Of a stretch of DNA of 64,000 nucleotides, positions 9,041-19,143 are shown one piece after another. The stretch lies in NCBI GenBank assembly GCA_963817485.1, contig CAWFOR010000023.1, forward strand, positions 43,844 to 107,843. Reading direction: 5' to 3'. The translations under genes were made by a program, and so were the position numbers. The stretch comes from Hyphomicrobium_A sp963817485 (GTDB taxonomy: Bacteria > Pseudomonadota > Alphaproteobacteria > Rhizobiales > Hyphomicrobiaceae). The stretch's first letter is position 1, and each line of letters opens with the position of its first letter. The notes under the pieces were generated by a model. That model did not search any database. It saw nothing but the letters and a program-made list of their open reading frames with translations, and was not told where the DNA came from.

Positions 9041-10780
9041 ATGTCGCAAACCCCAGCAACGCGCCTGAAGATCGCGCTCGCCCAGGCGAACCCGATCGTT
9101 GGCGACCTCGACGCCAACATCGCCAAGCTGCGGGCGATGCGTGCCGAGGCGGCCGGCGCCGACCTGATCGTGTTCCCCGAGCTGTTCGTGACGGGCTATC
9201 CGCCCGAGGACCTCGTCCTTAAGCCGGCCTTCCAGACGGCCGCGCGCGAGCGCGTGGAGGCATTAGCTGCCGAAATCAAGGACGGCCCCGCCGTCCTCAC
9301 CGGTACCGTGTGGCCGGAGGGCGGCAAGGTCTACAACGCGGTAGCACTTCTCGACGCGGGCAAGGTCGTGGCTGTCCGTTTCAAGGTCGACTTGCCGAAC
9401 TACGGCGTGTTCGACGAGAAGCGCGTGTTCGCGCCGGGGCCGATGCCGGGGCCGATGAGCTTCCGCGGCGTGCGTCTCGGCGTGCCGATTTGTGAGGACA
9501 TCTGGGGCCCGGACGTCACCGAGTGCCTTGCCGAGTGCGGTGCTGAGATCCTCATCAGCCCCAACGGCTCACCCTTCGACTGGACCAAGCCCGACGTGCG
9601 CATGAACCGGGCGGTTGCGCGTGTCACCGAGACGGGGCTGCCGCTCGCCTATCTCAACCAGGTGGGTGGCCAGGACGAGCTCGTCTTCGACGGCGCCTCC
9701 TTCGTGCTCAACGCCGGCTGCAGTCTCGCCGCGCAGCTCCCCGCTTGGGAGGAGGCGGTCGCCGTAACGGAGTGGCGCAAGACGCCGACCGGCTGGCACT
9801 GCGAGCAGGCGCCTCTCGCGACCATCGAGGAGGGCGATGCCGCGGCCTATCAGGCCTGCGTGCTCGGACTTCGCGATTACGTGGAGAAGAACGGCTTCCC
9901 CGGCGTCATCCTCGGGCTCTCCGGTGGCATCGACAGTGCCCTCGTCGCCGCGATGGCCGTCGACGCGCTGGGACCGAAGCGTGTGCATGCCGTGATGATG
10001 CCCTACCGTTACACCTCCAACGAGAGCGTGCGCGATGCCTCCCGCTGCGCCGAGGCGCTGGGTGTGCGCTACGATACGCTGCCGATCGAGCCGGCCGTGG
10101 CGGGCCTCACGAAGGCGCTCGACCCCGTGCTCGCCGGCACCGAGCCGGGCCTGACCGAGGAGAACATCCAGTCGCGGGCGCGCGGCGTCATCCTGATGGC
10201 GATCTCCAACAAGCTCGGCGGGATGGTGGTGACGACCGGCAACAAGTCGGAGATGTCGGTCGGCTACGCCACGCTCTACGGCGACATGAACGGCGGCTTC
10301 AATCCGATCAAGGACCTCTACAAGATGGAGGTCTATCGGCTGGCACGCTGGCGCAATGCGCATGTGCCGAAGGGTGGTCGCGGACCTAAGGGCGTCGTCA
10401 TCCCGGAAGGAATCCTGACGAAGGTGCCGACGGCAGAGCTGCGCCCCAACCAGACGGATCAGGATTCGCTGCCGCCCTATCCGGTGCTCGACGACATCCT
10501 CGCCTGCCTCGTCGAGAATGAGATGCCGCTCTCGGAGATCGTTGCGCGCGGGCATCCGGCGGAGACGGTGAAAAAGGTGGAGCGGCTTCTCTATCTCGCC
10601 GAGTACAAACGGCGCCAGGCTCCCCCGGGCGTGAAGATCTCGGCCAGGAACTTCGGGCGCGATCGGCGCTACCCGATCGTCAACCGCTTCCGCGAGGAGC
10701 TGCGCGCGGCAACGACCGGCACGGGTAAGGCTGCGGCGGCCCCTACAAGTCGGGTCGGGGCCAAGCGCTCTTTGACCTGA
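9041..10780 (+). CDS. nadE: glutamine-dependent NAD(+) synthetase
   Basis: A 579-aa two-domain enzyme making NAD from nicotinate adenine dinucleotide, ATP and glutamine. The N-terminal carbon-nitrogen hydrolase domain (about 1-260) holds the Glu47-Lys-Cys triad (FPELFVTGYPPEDL, the Lys of the YGVFDEKRVF region, GVPICEDIW) and releases ammonia. The C-terminal synthetase domain (about 280-560) has the pyrophosphatase loop LGLSGGIDSALVAA, TGNKSEMSVGY and the LRPNQTDQDSLPPY segment. The length is normal for this bacterial type. Same strand as the DAHP synthase, with a porin gene after a 265-bp gap. Confidence 0.95.
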   Translation: MSQTPATRLKIALAQANPIVGDLDANIAKLRAMRAEAAGADLIVFPELFVTGYPPEDLVLKPAFQTAARERVEALAAEIKDGPAVLTGTVWPEGGKVYNAVALLDAGKVVAVRFKVDLPNYGVFDEKRVFAPGPMPGPMSFRGVRLGVPICEDIWGPDVTECLAECGAEILISPNGSPFDWTKPDVRMNRAVARVTETGLPLAYLNQVGGQDELVFDGASFVLNAGCSLAAQLPAWEEAVAVTEWRKTPTGWHCEQAPLATIEEGDAAAYQACVLGLRDYVEKNGFPGVILGLSGGIDSALVAAMAVDALGPKRVHAVMMPYRYTSNESVRDASRCAEALGVRYDTLPIEPAVAGLTKALDPVLAGTEPGLTEENIQSRARGVILMAISNKLGGMVVTTGNKSEMSVGYATLYGDMNGGFNPIKDLYKMEVYRLARWRNAHVPKGGRGPKGVVIPEGILTKVPTAELRPNQTDQDSLPPYPVLDDILACLVENEMPLSEIVARGHPAETVKKVERLLYLAEYKRRQAPPGVKISARNFGRDRRYPIVNRFREELRAATTGTGKAAAAPTSRVGAKRSLT

Positions 10781-11045
10781 CGAGCGCCGCGCCTCTCGGC
10801 TGTGGCCGAGGTTGCCCTCCCGATCTTGCATAAGCTGCGCATTTTTTCTGCGTTCCACTCCAGAGCGTTGCGCGCAATCCTCAGTGCGTTGAGTCGGCGC
10901 TGGCCCGTGGCACGGGCTGTTTTATGCCCGACACGAGAATCAGTTCACAAGTTGTGTGGCGTTCACCGGGGCCTTTAAAGCCCCTGAGATCAATCTGTTA
11001 TGTCGGAGCGTATTCCAAGATAGCGGACGAGAAGGGCGGCGGGGT

Positions 11046-12432
11046 ATGGCAGTCGGCAAGCAGGCGTGGGGCGCGATCTGCAGCGGCATCGTCATTGCGA
11101 TGGGGCTCGGCGCGACCGTGACAACGCCCGCAATCGCGGCCGATCTCGGCGGTAACTGCTGCGCTGATCTCGAGGAGCGCATCGCAGAGCTCGAGTCGAC
11201 CACGGCGCGCAAGGGCAACCGCAAAGTCAGCCTGACGATCTCCGGCTGGATCAACGAGGCGCTGTTCGCCTGGGACGACGGCACGCAGCATAACGCCTAC
11301 CTCGGCACCAACATGGTCGAGCAGTCGCGCGTCAAGTTCCTCGGCGAGGTGAAGATCGACAAGGACTGGTCGGGCGGCTACCTGATCGAAATTGCCGTTC
11401 AGGGTCACGTTTCCAACCAGTGGAACCAGTTCACCGACAAATCTCAAAGCGCGAACCCGATCAATGGGGACTACCGCCAGTTCGTGCGCAAGAGCTACTG
11501 GTTCCTCAAAAGCAAGCAGCTTGGCCAGGTCGCCGTGGGGCTCAACGGAATGGCCACCTACCATCTTCTCGACGACGCCGATCCGACGATGACGCGCAAC
11601 GTCGACGACGCCGAGGGCCCGCCCATCTTCAGTCCGCCTTCCTGATCCGCAGCAACGGCAATTTGTGAACAACCTCCACTGGTCAGATGTCTTGCGCGGC
11701 TTCAACAACTCGACGCCCGGCGACGCCGCGCGGCGCCAGGTCGTGCGCTACAACTCGCCCGAAGTGCATGGCTTCGTGCTGAGCGCCTCCTGGGGCGAGG
11801 ACGACGTCTGGGATGCGGCGCTGACCTACAAGGAGAAATTTCGGAGATTTCAGCGTGCTCGCCAGAGCCGGTTATGGCGCGAGCAACGATCCCGGCACGC
11901 GTGAGGAGCCCCACCCTGAACCCCTATGTCGTGGGGGGAACGCCTTGCATCTCCGGCAGCACCGTAACGACGTCGCTCCCGAATTTTGAGTGCACCTGGG
12001 AGGGCGCGGCCGCCACCGTCAAGCACGACCCGACGGGGTTGTTCGTCTTCGGCGGCTGGGGGCGCATGGTCGTCGACACGGGCAACACGGCGACCGAAGC
12101 CAAGCTGATCGAACCGGACAGCACGACTTGGTTCGTTCGGCCGGGGATCGAGAAGAAATGGTGTGAGTTTGGCCGACGAGATCTTCGTGAACTACCGCCA
12201 TGACGACCCGGGCTCCAATCCCGGCAAGACCGTCAGCGCCAACATCAATTTCTGGCAGGCGGGCATCATTCAGAAGTTCGAAAAGGCCGACTTGAACCTC
12301 TACGTGGTCTACCAGTTCGCGGACGGCAGTTTCATCGGCAATGCGGCGACCGCCGCCACCGGCGCGCCGATCGGCAAGACCGAGATCGACGGCTTCCAAG
12401 AGGTCATCACCGGCGCCAAGATCAACTTCTGA
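11046..12432 (+). pseudogene. Porin_2-family outer-membrane porin, broken by about four frameshifts
   Basis: A recognisable rhizobial porin is spread over the three forward frames. It starts at 11046 with a signal peptide ending in AIAAD, then the CCADLEERIAELE coiled coil and the KVSLTISGWINEALF first strands. The frame changes near 11630 (a C missing from a CC run), near 11666 (one base missing before AACAAC), near 11840 (an extra T in AAATTT) and near 12165. After these the protein resumes (NPYVVGGTPC, NFWQAGIIQKFEKADLN) and ends in -INF, the terminal Phe expected of an outer-membrane barrel. Restored length is about 460 aa. Every break is a one-base change and the rest is well conserved, so sequencing error is a real alternative to decay. 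Confidence 0.8.
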
Positions 12433-12476
12433 CGCCGCGTTGATCGCGCGTTCAAGGGCCGCTCTTCCGATCGCGC

Positions 12477-12504
12477 TTGAGTTCCCGAGCGCCGCCTATA
12501 TAGG
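12477..12504 (+). promoter_or_regulatory. candidate sigma-70 promoter of gltX
   Basis: TTGAGT (12477-12482) is followed after 16 bp by TATAGG (12499-12504; TATATA begins two bases earlier), 37 bp before the gltX ATG. The CTTGA...CTATATAGG pattern is common for housekeeping promoters in this group. Assigned by eye only. Confidence 0.45.
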
Positions 12505-12540
12505 GTGTCGCCGATCATCGACGACATCCGGACCCCATCA

Positions 12541-13908
12541 ATGGCTGTCACGGTTCGCTTCGCGCCGAGCCCTACCGGTCGCCTGCACGTCGGCAACGTG
12601 CGCACGGCGATCCTCAACTGGCTGTTCGCCAAGGCTCAGGGCGGCACCTTCATGCTGCGTCTTGACGACACCGACGCGGAGCGATCGACCGAGGCTTTCG
12701 CCGACGGCATCCGCGAGGACTTGCGCTGGCTTGGGCTCGCCTGGGCGCTCGAGGAGCGCCAGTCGGCGCGCGTTTCGCGATACGCGGAAGCCGCCGAGAG
12801 CCTGAAGCGCAGCGGGCGCCTCTATCCCTGCTACGAGACCGAGGACGAGCTCGACCGCAAACGCAAGCGCCAGCTCGCGCGCGGCTTGCCACCGATCTAC
12901 GACCGCAGCTCGCTTGAGGCTTTCTGACAGAGAGCGCGCAACGCTCGAAAAGGAGGGGCGGCGCCCGCATTGGCGCTTTCGGCTCGCCAACTCCGAGGAA
13001 CGGTCTCGATCCGCTGCCCACGATCGTATCGTGGAACGATCTGATCCGCGGCGACCAGACGGTGGACGTCGGCTCGCTCTCCGACCCCGTCGTCATCCGC
13101 GCCGACGGCACCTTCCTCTATACCTTCACGAGCGTCGTCGACGACGCCGACTTTGCCATCAGCCACGTCATCCGCGGCGAGGACCACGTCACCAACACCG
13201 GCGTGCAGTTGCAGCTCTTCGAGGCCCTCGGGAAAGAGCCGCCGGCCTTCGGCCATCACAGCCTGCTTATCGGCGCCGACGGTCACGCGCTGTCGAAGCG
13301 CCTCGGCGCGTTATCGATCGAGAGCTTTCGCGCCTCCGGCCTGGAGCCGATGGCGGTCGCGAGCTATACGGCGCTGATCGGCACGTCGGACCCAGATCGA
13401 GCCGCATGCGCACCTGGAAGACCTGGCGCGGCTTTTCGCCTTCTCCAAGATTTCGACCGCGCCCGCTCGCTTCGACCTCGACGAGCTGAAGGCGCTCAAC
13501 GCGCGGCTTCTCCATCGGCTGCCGTACGACGAAGTTGCGTCGCGGCTGAAGGCGCTGGGCGTCGGCGGCGGCGCGGGCTTCTGGGAGGCCGTGCGCGGCA
13601 ACCTCTCGACGCTGGAGGAAGCTGCCCGCTGGTGGGGCATCGTTGCGGGCGAGGTCTCCCCGCTGAGCGAGGACACGGAGCTGACCACGCGCGCCGCTGA
13701 GGTGCTGCCGGCCGAGCCATGGGACGATACGACGTGGGACGTTTGGATCGCCGCGCTCAAGGCGGCGACGGGGCGCAAAGGTCGCGCGCTGTTCCATCCG
13801 CTGCGGCTCGCGCTGACGGGCCTGGAGGACGGACCCGAGCTCAAGGTGCTGCTGCCTCTCATCGGTCGGGAGAAGGCCGCGCGCCGTCTGCTCGGCAGTC
13901 GGGCGTTA
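12541..13908 (+). pseudogene. gltX: glutamyl-tRNA synthetase, interrupted by several frameshifts
   Basis: A class I aminoacyl-tRNA synthetase charging tRNA-Glu. The start at 12541 gives VRFAPSPTGRLHVGN (HIGH motif) and LRLDDTDAERS. The frame shifts by one near 12914 (extra G), again near 12987, and near 13394 (extra A in GACCCAGATCGAG). Across the frames the protein reads continuously: DRERATLEKEGRRPHWRF, then ISHVIRGEDHVTNT, the KMSKS equivalent ALSKRLGA, and the anticodon-binding end LLPLIGREKAARRLL. The uncorrected last frame runs to 14046 into the convergent GNAT gene, while a further one-base shift would end it at 13908, the expected end. Restored length ~450 aa is normal. An essential gene in this state points to sequence error or to a second gltX elsewhere. 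Confidence 0.85.
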
Positions 13909-13952
13909 GCCAGCAATGGCTGCGAGCAGGGTGAAGGCTCGGCGCGCGACGT

Positions 13953-14447
13953 TCAGATGCCAGCGAACTCGGCTTTGCGCAGGAAGGTGACCGCCATTTC
14001 GTGTCCCGACGGCAGCGCCCATTTGCCTCCGCGCACGAAGCGATAGCCGATAGCCTCGAAGAAGCCGGCAGCGTTGAGCGTGGCCGCGGCCTCGATCGCT
14101 GGAAAGCCGGCGCCGCGCGCATCCTCCTCGACATGCCCGACGATACGCCGTCCGATGCCCTCCCCAGTGAACATCGGGCGCACGAAGACACCGAAGATGC
14201 GGGCCGTCGGGCTGCGCTCTTCGCCCGGGCTCCAGGCGGCCGTCGCAACCATGTCCTCCCCGAGCCAGGCGGCGACCGCGGGGTTGCCGAGCATCAGGTC
14301 GGCGTAGCGCGGGCTGCGCACGAAATGGTCGAACGCCTCGATGTCCGCTGTCGAGTAATGCGCGGAAGCGGTGCGCGCGAAGGCTGCGGTGTGGATGTAG
14401 CGGGCCATCGACAGGTCGTCGATGGAGAGAGGCCGAAGCTCGATCAT
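13953..14447 (-). CDS. GNAT family N-acetyltransferase
   Basis: A ~164-aa acetyl-CoA-dependent acetyltransferase. The fold is readable: N-terminal IELRPLSIDDLSMARYIH, the central ARIFGVFVRPMFTGEGIGRRIV strand-helix that binds the CoA pyrophosphate (R/Q-x-x-G-x-G/A type, here FTGEGIGRR), then AAATLNAAGFFEAIGYRFV. The start is set at the ATG at 14447 that opens the domain; ATG at 14498 is possible. The substrate is unknown. It is convergent with gltX and just downstream of the DUF2865 gene. Confidence 0.75.
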   Translation of the reverse strand: MIELRPLSIDDLSMARYIHTAAFARTASAHYSTADIEAFDHFVRSPRYADLMLGNPAVAAWLGEDMVATAAWSPGEERSPTARIFGVFVRPMFTGEGIGRRIVGHVEEDARGAGFPAIEAAATLNAAGFFEAIGYRFVRGGKWALPSGHEMAVTFLRKAEFAGI

Positions 14448-14523
14448 CGGCGCGAGGGTGTCCGGACGGCCGATCGTGTGCTTGTGCGAGAGGCCCATGG
14501 GCGCCTTCCGAGGCGGCATCGCG

Positions 14524-15630
14524 TCACCGCGACTTCGCTTCCGGCTCCGATCGCGCTTCCCAGCCGGTCGTCGCATCGGTGTCGGCCCGCTTGCCGGCCT
14601 GCTCGCCCTCGGGCGGAGTGTATTCCGCTTCCTTGCACGAGCAGCCCTTCACGAGCTCCTTGCGATAGCGGAAGGCGGTCTTGAGGCTCGTGTAGGGCTC
14701 CTGGGTATGCAGCGCGACCGACTGGTCCACGGCCGCGCCGGGGTTCTGGTAGTAGTAGAGCTCGACGGGCGCCGCGCATTTCGACTGGCAGGAGGCCGCG
14801 TCCTGCTCGAAGTGGCTCGGCAGCGTCGAGAAGCTCACCGGGAAGAAATAGCCGTCGCACAGCCGCACGCAGATCGTGCGGTAGGTGGCGTAGGATTGGT
14901 TCGCGCCATAGGGGGCCCAACCGCCGCCACCGCCGCTTTCCTCGTCCTGCCAGATCGACGAGAACGGGCCGCGATCCTGGCGCCGCGCCTCCTGCTGGTA
15001 GTTGGCGCCGCAGTTGTTGCGCGCCAACTCGCGCACGATGTCGTCGCGATAGGAGCGCTCCGACGAGCCCATGATCTGTTGCCGCTGCGCCTCGAGGTCG
15101 GCGAGACGCCGCTGCGCCTGCTCCTTCTGGCGCGCGAGGTCGACGCAGCCGCGCGTACGCCGCAGCGTCTTGGAGAACAGGAAATACTCATAGCAGTTGC
15201 CGCGCTCCAGATCGTGGTCGCTTTGCTGGAGGGTCTGATCGGCCTGGCGCATCTGCGTCTCGATGTTGGGCAGCACGTCGCGCGACTGGTTGGTGCGCAG
15301 GCTGTCCTGCACAAGCCGGTTCTCGAGCTGCAGGCAGATCGGGTTCTTCGTCGACCAGTTGGCCGACGGCGGCTGAGCGACGGGCTGGTCAGCCGACGGC
15401 GGCGCGCGGTCATTGGGCTGCGCCGTGCCATCGTTTGGTTGCGCCGGGCGGAACACGGGCTCCTGCGGGATCGGCGGCTGGCGCTCGGGCTCGGGCGCGC
15501 TCCACGGCCACCAGCCCTGCGCCAGCACGGGACCCGCAGCGAGCACGCCGGCGAGCACGATCGCGGCGCCGAGGCGCAAACGGCGCCCGTGCGCTCTAGG
15601 CGTCGTCCTCTCGGCGGCGTCCTGGCTCAT
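14524..15630 (-). CDS. DUF2865 domain-containing secreted protein
   Basis: A 368-aa exported protein. Residues 1-37 form a signal peptide (RRLRLGAAIVLAGVLAAG...VLAQ); a Pro-rich linker (about 40-90) is followed by a helical Gln/Arg-rich coiled coil (about 95-200) and the Cys-rich DUF2865 core YRTICVRLCDGYFFPVSF with CQSKC and the YYYQNPG segment. The C-terminal CSCKEAEY closes it. DUF2865 proteins are confined largely to Hyphomicrobiales and have no known function; the SPOR-like core and cysteines suggest an extracytoplasmic, disulfide-bonded protein. ATG at 15630 (MSQDAAE) is chosen because it opens the signal peptide; the frame extends to 15681. Confidence 0.8.
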   Translation of the reverse strand: MSQDAAERTTPRAHGRRLRLGAAIVLAGVLAAGPVLAQGWWPWSAPEPERQPPIPQEPVFRPAQPNDGTAQPNDRAPPSADQPVAQPPSANWSTKNPICLQLENRLVQDSLRTNQSRDVLPNIETQMRQADQTLQQSDHDLERGNCYEYFLFSKTLRRTRGCVDLARQKEQAQRRLADLEAQRQQIMGSSERSYRDDIVRELARNNCGANYQQEARRQDRGPFSSIWQDEESGGGGGWAPYGANQSYATYRTICVRLCDGYFFPVSFSTLPSHFEQDAASCQSKCAAPVELYYYQNPGAAVDQSVALHTQEPYTSLKTAFRYRKELVKGCSCKEAEYTPPEGEQAGKRADTDATTGWEARSEPEAKSR

Positions 15631-15958
15631 GTTGTCCCGTAAAGGCCCTGAAGCGGGCGTCCCTGATGCAACTATGGCCATCCGCGATTAGGGGGTCAAT
15701 GCGGAGCAATTGGGGCGTCTCGGCCCAGGCCCATGGAAAGCAAGGGCCTAATAACGCTGTGCCTTTCGCGCGCTTGACGAAGCGGGGCGCTGTCGCGCAT
15801 AAGGACGCCATGAAGCTGAACTCGCGCATCAATGCCGTCACGATTTGTTGCGGCATTATTATTATTTCGAGCTAGCAATCACCGCTGGCGCGCGGCCCGC
15901 TTCTTTGCCCAAAGCCTGAGACAGAGAAACGCACCCCCGCCAGCGGCCGGGGAGACTT
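15631..15958. other. 328-bp intergenic region upstream of cysS
   Basis: Lies between the divergent DUF2865 and cysS starts. No protein or RNA gene was recognised apart from a candidate promoter listed separately; the right end is a C/G-rich leader before the cysS ATG. Confidence 0.5.
15774..15803 (+). promoter_or_regulatory. candidate sigma-70 promoter upstream of cysS
   Basis: TTGACG (15774-15779), an 18-bp spacer and CATAAG (15798-15803) resemble a housekeeping promoter about 155 bp before cysS. Found by eye only. Confidence 0.3.
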
Positions 15959-17402
15959 ATGGCTGAAGCGCATCCATTGATGCTCTACAACACGCTGACG
16001 CGCCGGAAGGAGGCTTTCGAGCCGATCGATCCGGCCAACGTGCGCATGTACGTGTGCGGGCCCACCGTCTACGACTACGCGCATATCGGCAACGCGCGCC
16101 CCGTCATCGTGTTCGACGTGCTGTTCCGGCTCCTGCGCCACCTCTACGGCGCCGGGCACGTGAGGTACGTGCGCAACATCACCGACGTCGACGACAAGAT
16201 CAACGCGCGCGCCGCCGAGGAGGGCGTGTCGATCCGCGAGCTTACCGAGCGCACGGCGCGGCAGTTCCACCAGGATATCAAGGCGCTGGGCGTGCTCCCG
16301 CCGACGGTTGAGCCGCGCGCGACCGACCACATCGCCGAGATGAGGACGCTGATCGAGGCGCTCGTCGCCAACGGGCACGCGTACGTCGCCGAGAACCACG
16401 TGCTCTTCGACGTGCCCTCGATGCCCGACTACGGCCGTCTCTCCAACCGCTCGCTGGAGGAGATGGAGGCCGGCGCACGCGTCGAGGTCGCACCCTACAA
16501 GAAAGACCCGATGGACTTCGTCCTGTGGAAGCCGTCGAAGCCGGGCGAGCCGGCTTGGCCCTCCCCGGCCGGCATCACAGCGCATGGGCGCCCCGGCTGG
16601 CACATCGAGTGCTCGGCCATGGCTGAGAAGCACCTAGGGCAGGTGTTCGACATCCACGGCGGCGGCATCGATCTCGTGTTCCCGCACCACGAGAACGAAA
16701 TCGCGCAGTCGCGCTGCGCGCACGGCACGCCGGTCATGGCCCGCTACTGGCTGCACAACGGCTTCCTGCAGGTCGAGGGCGAGAAGATGTCGAAGTCGCT
16801 CGGCAACTTCATCACCATCCACGACCTGTTGAAGGACTGGCCGGGCGAGGTCGTGCGCTTCAACATGCTGCGCACGCACTATCGGCAGCCGATCGACTGG
16901 ACGAAAAAGGGTCTCGAGGAATCGCAGGCGACGCTCGATCGGTGGGCGGAGATCTGCGACAATGCCGGAGGCGCTGCCGATGGGGCTTGGCTGCCGAGCA
17001 TCGACGTGATCGACGCGCTGAAGGACGACCTCAACACGCCGCTCGCGATCGCCAAGCTGCACGAGGGTGCCAAGGACGCCAAGGGCGGCTCCTATGCGGA
17101 CGGGCAGCAGTGGCTTGCCTCCGCAGCGTTCCTCGGCTTCGACGTGCAGCGGTGGCGCGGTCGCGCCAAGAGCGCCGACGTCCTCGAGGCGACGGAGCCC
17201 GAGCTGGCGCAGCGCGTGAAGCAGCTCGTCGGAGAACGCCTCAAGGCGCGCAAGGCCAAGAACTTCAAGGAGAGCGACCGCATCCGCGACGAGCTCGCGG
17301 CGCATGGGCATCGCGTTGAAGGATTCCAAGGACCCGGAGACGGGCGAGATCGTGACGACGTGGGAGCTGAGCGGCTCCGCGGGCGCGGAGGCTTCGCGAT
17401 GA
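15959..17402 (+). CDS. cysS: cysteinyl-tRNA synthetase (frameshift near the 3' end)
   Basis: Class I synthetase charging tRNA-Cys. MYVCGPTVYDYAHIGNAR holds the first zinc Cys and the HIGH motif; WHIECSAMA and the HHENEIAQS region provide the other zinc ligands; EKMSKSLGN is the KMSKS loop. After DELAA an extra C near 17306 throws the frame: as given, the frame reads on to 17518, but removing that base restores MGIALKDSKDPETGE and a stop at 17402, the normal CysS end. Restored length ~480 aa. The stop overlaps the ATG of a 39-aa membrane protein, and cimA follows, so these three probably form one operon. Confidence 0.9.
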
Positions 17403-17518
17403 AAGACTGGCGCTCAGACATGCCGGCCAAGGGCCACTGGCTGTTCTACTTGGCCGTAAAGATTGCCATCGTCCTGTTTGCCTTCTGGGTAGCAGCGCGC
17501 AGCTTCGGATATATGTGA
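17399..17518 (+). CDS. 39-aa small membrane protein between cysS and cimA
   Basis: Starts with an ATG whose last bases overlap the restored cysS stop (ATGA), the usual sign of translational coupling. The peptide begins MKDWRSDMPAKGHW and then has one hydrophobic helix (about residues 15-34, LFYLAVKIAIVLFAFWVAAR), ending FGYM. A short Lys/Arg/Asp-rich N-terminus and single helix suggest a small inner-membrane protein. Its stop overlaps the possible GTG start of cimA. Function unknown. In the unrepaired sequence it appears as the tail of CysS. Confidence 0.6.
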   Translation: MKDWRSDMPAKGHWLFYLAVKIAIVLFAFWVAARSFGYM

Positions 17519-17523
17519 TCGAG

Positions 17524-19134
17524 ATGAGTAAAGAGCGGTTGTATCTGTTTGACACGACGCTGCGCGACGGCGCGCAGACGACGGGCGTCGACTTCTCCGT
17601 CGAGGAGAAGCGGCGCATCGCCGCCGTGCTCGACGATCTCGGCATCGACTACATCGAGGGCGGCTACCCGGGCGCCAACGCGACCGACACCGAGTTCCTC
17701 TCCACGCCGGCGCGGTTCAAGAACGCGACCATGACCGCCTTCGGCATGTCCAAGCGCTCGGGCCGCTCGGTGTCGAACGATCCCGGCCTGCAGGGGGTGC
17801 TCGCCTCGCGCGCCGATGCGATCTGCCTCGTCTCCAAGGCCTGGGATTATCACGTCCGCGTCGCCCTCGGCATCACCAACGAGGAGAACCTGAAAGCGCT
17901 CGAACAGTCGGTGAAGGCGATCACGGCCTCGGGGCGCGAGGCAATGATCGACTGCGAGCATTTCTTCGACGGCTACAAGGGCAACCGCGAGTACGCGCTC
18001 GCCGTCGCGCGCACGGCCTACGAAGCCGGGGCACGCTGGGTCGTGCTGTGCGACACCAACGGGGGCTCGCTGCCGCACGAGGTGGAGCGCATCGTCTCCG
18101 AGGTGGTCCAGGTCGTGCCCGGTGCGAACCTGGGCATCCACACCCACAACGACACCGAGAACGCCGTCGCCAACTCGCTCATGGCGGTGCGCGCCGGCTG
18201 CCGGCAAATCCAAGGCACGCTCAATGGCATCGGCGAGCGCTGCGGCAACGCCAACCTCACCTCCATCATCCCAACCCTGCTCCTGAAGAGCGAGTTTGCG
18301 GACCAATTCGAGACGCAAGTGACGCCGGCGCGGTTGCAGACGCTGACCCACGCGAGCCGCGTGCTCGACGAGCTGTTGAACCGCTCGCCCGACCGGCATG
18401 CGCCGTACGTGGGCGCCAGCGCGTTTGCGACCAAGGCCGGCATCCATGCGTCCGCAATCGTGAAGGAGCCGGCGACCTACGAGCACGTTCCGCCCGAGAG
18501 CGTCGGCAACCGGCGACACCTGCTCGTGTCGAAGCAGGGCGGCAAGTCTTCGGTTCTGGCGACGATCGAGCGCCTCGGCATCCCCATCGAGATGGACGAC
18601 GCGCGCGTCTCAGCGCTGCTCGATGAGGTCAAGACGCGCGAGGCGGCGGGCTACTCCTACGAGGCCGCGGAAGCCTCCTTCGAGCTGCTCGCCCGGCGCA
18701 TGCTCGACAAGGTGCCGCGCTATTTCACCGTCGACAGCTTCCGGGTGATGGTCGAGCGGCGCCACAATGCGCGCGGCAAACTCGTCACCGTGTCGGAGGC
18801 GACGGTGAAGGTTTTCATCAACGGAGACAACGAGCCGCTGTGGTCGGTGGGCGAAGGCAACGGCCCCGTCAATGCGCTCGACATGGCGCTGCGCAAGGAC
18901 CTCGGCCGCTACCAGAAGCACATCGATGGCGTCGAGCTCGTCGACTACAAGGTGCGTATCCTCACGGGCGGCACCGAGGCCGTGACGCGCGTGCTGGTCG
19001 AGAGCCACGACACCACGTCGGGTGCGCGCTGGTTTACGGTCGGCGTCTCGCCCAATATCATCGATGCGAGCTTCGAGGCGCTGCTCGACTCGATCAATTA
19101 CAAGCTGATGAAGGACAACGCGCAGGCCGCGTGA
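17524..19134 (+). CDS. cimA: (R)-citramalate synthase
   Basis: A 536-aa LeuA-like enzyme condensing pyruvate and acetyl-CoA to (R)-citramalate, the entry to the threonine-independent isoleucine route. FDTTLRDGAQTTGVDFS is the catalytic TIM-barrel start with the metal-binding Asp; YIEGGYPGAN, the LCDTNGG strand and HTHNDTENAVANS (metal His pair) follow; the C-terminal ~140 residues form the regulatory LeuA dimer domain. The EGGYPG motif separates CimA from isopropylmalate and homocitrate synthases. ATG at 17524 is preferred to GTG at 17515. Regulation by isoleucine feedback is known for the family. Confidence 0.9.
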   Translation: MSKERLYLFDTTLRDGAQTTGVDFSVEEKRRIAAVLDDLGIDYIEGGYPGANATDTEFLSTPARFKNATMTAFGMSKRSGRSVSNDPGLQGVLASRADAICLVSKAWDYHVRVALGITNEENLKALEQSVKAITASGREAMIDCEHFFDGYKGNREYALAVARTAYEAGARWVVLCDTNGGSLPHEVERIVSEVVQVVPGANLGIHTHNDTENAVANSLMAVRAGCRQIQGTLNGIGERCGNANLTSIIPTLLLKSEFADQFETQVTPARLQTLTHASRVLDELLNRSPDRHAPYVGASAFATKAGIHASAIVKEPATYEHVPPESVGNRRHLLVSKQGGKSSVLATIERLGIPIEMDDARVSALLDEVKTREAAGYSYEAAEASFELLARRMLDKVPRYFTVDSFRVMVERRHNARGKLVTVSEATVKVFINGDNEPLWSVGEGNGPVNALDMALRKDLGRYQKHIDGVELVDYKVRILTGGTEAVTRVLVESHDTTSGARWFTVGVSPNIIDASFEALLDSINYKLMKDNAQAA

Positions 19135-19143
19135 GGGGCTGAC

